56,571 bases of DNA from an uncultured Verrucomicrobiae bacterium (lineage in GTDB: Bacteria > Verrucomicrobiota > Verrucomicrobiia > Limisphaerales > UBA1096), in assembly GCA_937770485.1 (NCBI GenBank), contig CALJHX010000039.1, forward strand, positions 1 through 56,571, given 5' to 3'. The translations under genes and the position numbers were made by a program. Every line of letters starts with the position of its first letter. Position 1 is the stretch's first letter. Shown here one piece after another: positions 53,895 to 56,571 of the stretch. Under the pieces are notes generated by a model. It did not search any database and was not told the DNA's origin. It was given only the letters and a program-made list of their open reading frames with translations.

Positions 53895-56571
53895 ACGACA
53901 ATTCAACTCCCACAAACGAGCAAAAGAGTGGCCCACGCTACTGGCGCAGCCTTGAGCACAAGGCTGATTCGCCAGAATTTCGCGCATTTGTCGAGAAGGA
54001 GTTTCCGTCCGGGGTGGATTTGATCGAGGACCCGGTTTCACGGCGAAACTTCATGAAAATCATGTCCGCCTCGTTTGCGTTGGCGGGCCTTGGGGTAAGT
54101 GGTTGCCGTCGGCCGGAGCACAAGATTCTGCCGTTTTCCAAGATGCCGGAGAACTATGTGCATGGTGCGCCGCAGTTATACGCCACTTCGATGCCGACCC
54201 GCCAATCAGCAGTCCCTTTGGTGGTGAAGTCCTATGATGGACGACCGATCAAGATCGAAGGCAACGCCGAGCACCCGAATAGCAACGGAGGAACCGACCA
54301 GTACGCGCAGGCGTCGATCCTGAGCCTGTACGACCCGGATCGCGGGCTAAATTTCAAGTTGGCCGAGACGGAGGGCGAGGGCGATAAAAAGAAGAAGAGC
54401 CTGAAAGTCATCGCCAAGGCCAAGGTGCTTGAGCAACTCAACGACTTGGCTAACAGCAAAACGCATGTGCTGATGGAGCAGAGCAGCTCGCCGTCCCGTG
54501 CGCGTTTGGTTGACGGCCTGAAGGCCAAAGGGGTTCGTTTTTACGAGTACGAGCCGGTGGATTTTAGCGTTCACGCTGAAGCGGCTTCGATCGCTTTCGG
54601 TTCCTCGATCAAACCAGCCTATAAGTTTGACAAAGCCAAGGCGATCCTCTCGCTGGATTGCGATTTTCTGGGAACCGAGGAGTCGGCCTTCGAAAATATC
54701 AGTGGATTTGCGGCGGGTCGCCGTGTGAAGGATGACGACACGGAGAACCCGGCTGAGGTGATGAACCGCTTGTACTCGGTGGAAGGGTTGTTGAGCCTGA
54801 CTGGGACCAATGCCGATCACCGTTTGCGGATTCCGACCGGCAGCGTGGGCCGCGTGGCGGCCTTGGCCTTAAAGGAGGCCATCGAGCAGGCTGATGTAAA
54901 CGCCGGTGAGATTGTTGATGAATTGGAAACCTTTGTTGAGGACCTGAATAAAGATTTTCCCAAAGGTCACGCCGTTGATGGTGATGGCGAGGTCGATACA
55001 GCCAAGTGGGTTCATGAGTGTGTGGCAGACTTAGTGCGTTTGTCCAAGCGAGGTGAAAAGACCTTGGTTGTGGCGGGCTATCGTCAGCCGAAGGAAGTGC
55101 ACTTGGCCGCGATGGGGATCAATGCGATCCTACAAAACATTGGCGAAACACTGTTACTCCAGGCTCACAAGCCAAGTGGGAACGGTTCCATCGAGGACTT
55201 GGCAGCCGGCTTCAATAAGGGGGATAACCTCGTGGTTCTAGGGGGAGATCCTGCCTACAACGCCCCGTCGGATATCGACTGGGACGATATCGTTTCAAAG
55301 GCTGGCAAGTTCATCCGCCACGGTTTTTACTCGGTCGACGATACTTCGAAAACAGCATCGGCTTTCATCCCGGCTGCTCACTATCTTGAGTCTTGGGGCG
55401 ACGCACGGACGAGCGATGGAACGCTGGTGCCAGTGCAGCCGCTGATAGCTCCGCTGTTCGGTGGTCTGACGGAGCTTGAGGTCTTGGCCCGTATTGCCAG
55501 TGCTGAGGAGACCGACCCTCACAAGATTACCCGAGCCACATTTGAGGCGATCGCCGGAAAAGGTGACCGGAAGTGGGATAAGTTTTTACACGACGGATTT
55601 CTAGCTGACAGCGCGGCGAACACGGTGTTCGCCGAGTTTGACATCAGTGCCGCTTCTGATGCGTGGAAGAAGGGGGCCAAGAAAGTCCCCCTGCCGGCTA
55701 AGGGCGATTTGGAGGTTACATTTTTCCGAGACCACAGCGTGGATGACGGTCGTTGGGGCAACAACGGATGGTTGCTGGAGACGCCCAACCCGGTGACGCG
55801 GATCACTTGGGATAACGTTTTATTGGTCAGCCTAAATACAGCGCTAGAGCTATTAGGTAGCGAAGCTAAAGACCTGCTGGATTTCGAAAAGGTTGATGGT
55901 AAGGAATACGATAAGAAGCTGGGGGGGTTGCCAGGGCGGTTTGGATTTCACTCGGAGTCGGGTCGTTTCTTCCAAAAGGAATACAACCTGACTATTAGCG
56001 GCAAGAAAGTGAAGGGGGCGATCTGGTTGCTGCCCGGTATGGCAGACAACACCGTGGGGGTCGCGTTGGGTTATGGACGCGGTGTTGGTCGGGTTGGTGG
56101 TGCCGCTGGCTTTAATGCCTACGATGTGCGAACCGCCGGAGAGCAGCATTTTGCGGTCGGAGCCAAGCTGGAGTCTGCCGGCTCTAAGTACGAAGTGGCC
56201 TGTACTCAGGAGCAGGGAGTCATGGATGGCCGGCCCGTGGTTCGCGAATGCAATGCGGACGACTTCTCAGCTCACAAGGATTTCGTAAAACATTTTGACT
56301 TGGACAGCATCCACCACACATCCCATTTGGTGAAAGGTGATGATCGAGGTTATCCTTGGGAAAAGGATCGGAAACAAGACGAGGAATTGCCAGCTTCTCC
56401 TTACAAAAACAACTTCGGAGGCGAGGATTCAGTCAGTGCCCCCAAACTGATGGACATCGAGCGCCAGCAATGGGGCATGGTAATCGACCTCGGCACTTGC
56501 GTGGGTTGCAACGCCTGTGTGGTGGCATGTCAGAGTGAGAATAATATTCCGATTGTTGGTAAACATCAGGT
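53891..56571 (+). CDS. actB: Alternative complex III iron-sulfur/molybdopterin-like subunit ActB (3' end outside window)
   Basis: This gives 893 residues visible. A Tat signal (SRRNFMKIMSASFALAGLGV, about residues 51-70) is preceded by a TAT-typical N-terminal region and followed by a molybdopterin-oxidoreductase-type domain without evident cofactor ligands (residues 95 to about 850). A ferredoxin-like 4Fe-4S segment starts at CVGCNACVVAC near the window end. In ACIII, ActB is a large periplasmic subunit carrying three 4Fe-4S and one 3Fe-4S cluster. The frame remains open at 56571, so the remaining ferredoxin domain lies outside. Membrane subunits actC onward are expected next. Confidence 0.9.
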   Translation, partial: MNDNSTPTNEQKSGPRYWRSLEHKADSPEFRAFVEKEFPSGVDLIEDPVSRRNFMKIMSASFALAGLGVSGCRRPEHKILPFSKMPENYVHGAPQLYATSMPTRQSAVPLVVKSYDGRPIKIEGNAEHPNSNGGTDQYAQASILSLYDPDRGLNFKLAETEGEGDKKKKSLKVIAKAKVLEQLNDLANSKTHVLMEQSSSPSRARLVDGLKAKGVRFYEYEPVDFSVHAEAASIAFGSSIKPAYKFDKAKAILSLDCDFLGTEESAFENISGFAAGRRVKDDDTENPAEVMNRLYSVEGLLSLTGTNADHRLRIPTGSVGRVAALALKEAIEQADVNAGEIVDELETFVEDLNKDFPKGHAVDGDGEVDTAKWVHECVADLVRLSKRGEKTLVVAGYRQPKEVHLAAMGINAILQNIGETLLLQAHKPSGNGSIEDLAAGFNKGDNLVVLGGDPAYNAPSDIDWDDIVSKAGKFIRHGFYSVDDTSKTASAFIPAAHYLESWGDARTSDGTLVPVQPLIAPLFGGLTELEVLARIASAEETDPHKITRATFEAIAGKGDRKWDKFLHDGFLADSAANTVFAEFDISAASDAWKKGAKKVPLPAKGDLEVTFFRDHSVDDGRWGNNGWLLETPNPVTRITWDNVLLVSLNTALELLGSEAKDLLDFEKVDGKEYDKKLGGLPGRFGFHSESGRFFQKEYNLTISGKKVKGAIWLLPGMADNTVGVALGYGRGVGRVGGAAGFNAYDVRTAGEQHFAVGAKLESAGSKYEVACTQEQGVMDGRPVVRECNADDFSAHKDFVKHFDLDSIHHTSHLVKGDDRGYPWEKDRKQDEELPASPYKNNFGGEDSVSAPKLMDIERQQWGMVIDLGTCVGCNACVVACQSENNIPIVGKHQ

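Noticed and set aside
1..56571. CRISPR arrays, rRNA genes, insertion sequences, integrases
   Set aside because: I looked for regularly spaced repeats, rRNA-like conserved segments, transposase motifs and terminal inverted repeats and found none.

Overview
The window looks like a chromosomal segment of a Verrucomicrobiota bacterium of the PVC superphylum, probably a free-living aquatic or marine one. Evidence is the mix of PVC-typical families: a ThuA-like plus SGNH secreted protein, a PSCyt1/DUF1549/DUF1553 cytochrome paired with a DUF1501 protein, an H-X9-DG pseudopilin remnant, a giant CotH/lamin-tail protein, and an alternative complex III operon. The lineage is inference from gene content only. 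No transposase, integrase, rRNA or CRISPR array is visible.

Layout. 1-1721 (-): 3' part missing of a secreted ThuA/SGNH protein. 1875-3581 (+): a glycine-zipper lipoprotein, a PIG-L deacetylase and a truncated antiporter remnant. 3587-9926 (-): a 1786-residue exported CotH/lamin-tail protein followed by two small genes. 10067-12591: a frameshifted membrane gene, a 7Fe ferredoxin, a sialidase-like protein and a pseudopilin remnant. 12930-23759 (+): a nine-gene envelope module with two substrate-binding-protein/OmpA fusions, a membrane-anchored vWA protein, a two-helix coiled-coil membrane protein, a PspA/IM30-like protein, a complete TauABC-like ABC transporter (lipoprotein, permease, ATPase) and a double-AAA ATPase. 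24099-38150 (+): a long ribosomal protein/secY/map/infA/rpoA cluster that starts abruptly at rplB, without rpsJ-rplC-rplD-rplW, and lacks rpmD between rpsE and rplO. 38262-43353 (+): Sel1-like, beta-propeller, FGE-like, MBOAT acyltransferase and SGNH genes, the last two probably forming a polysaccharide O-acetylation pair. 43396-47807: small membrane protein, ruvB, two tiny overlapping ORFs and a TIR-TM-beta-propeller gene split by a frameshift. 47813-52915: an enolase-superfamily enzyme and the DUF1553/DUF1501 pair. 53009-56571: tRNA-Cys(GCA) and the start of an alternative complex III operon (actA, actB partial).

The most striking signals are three. First, the nine-gene PspA/vWA/SBP-OmpA/ABC/AAA module reads like a coherent envelope-sensing or envelope-maintenance machine. 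Second, the palindrome CTTGGCCAAG occurs 17 times by my reading, against roughly 0.05 expected by chance, mostly inside genes and in more than one reading frame, which resembles the cyanobacterial HIP1 phenomenon. Third, many ribosomal proteins (S5, S11, L17, L22, L29, S17) carry long low-complexity tails or insertions, including an RFGGPGQ-repeat tail on S5.

Five genes appear broken by single-base shifts at or near short homopolymers (about 3143-3152, 4191-4195, 10229-10233, 38610-38612, 46613-46620). That may be assembly error rather than biology, so these genes are described as likely single reading frames with an uncertain base.
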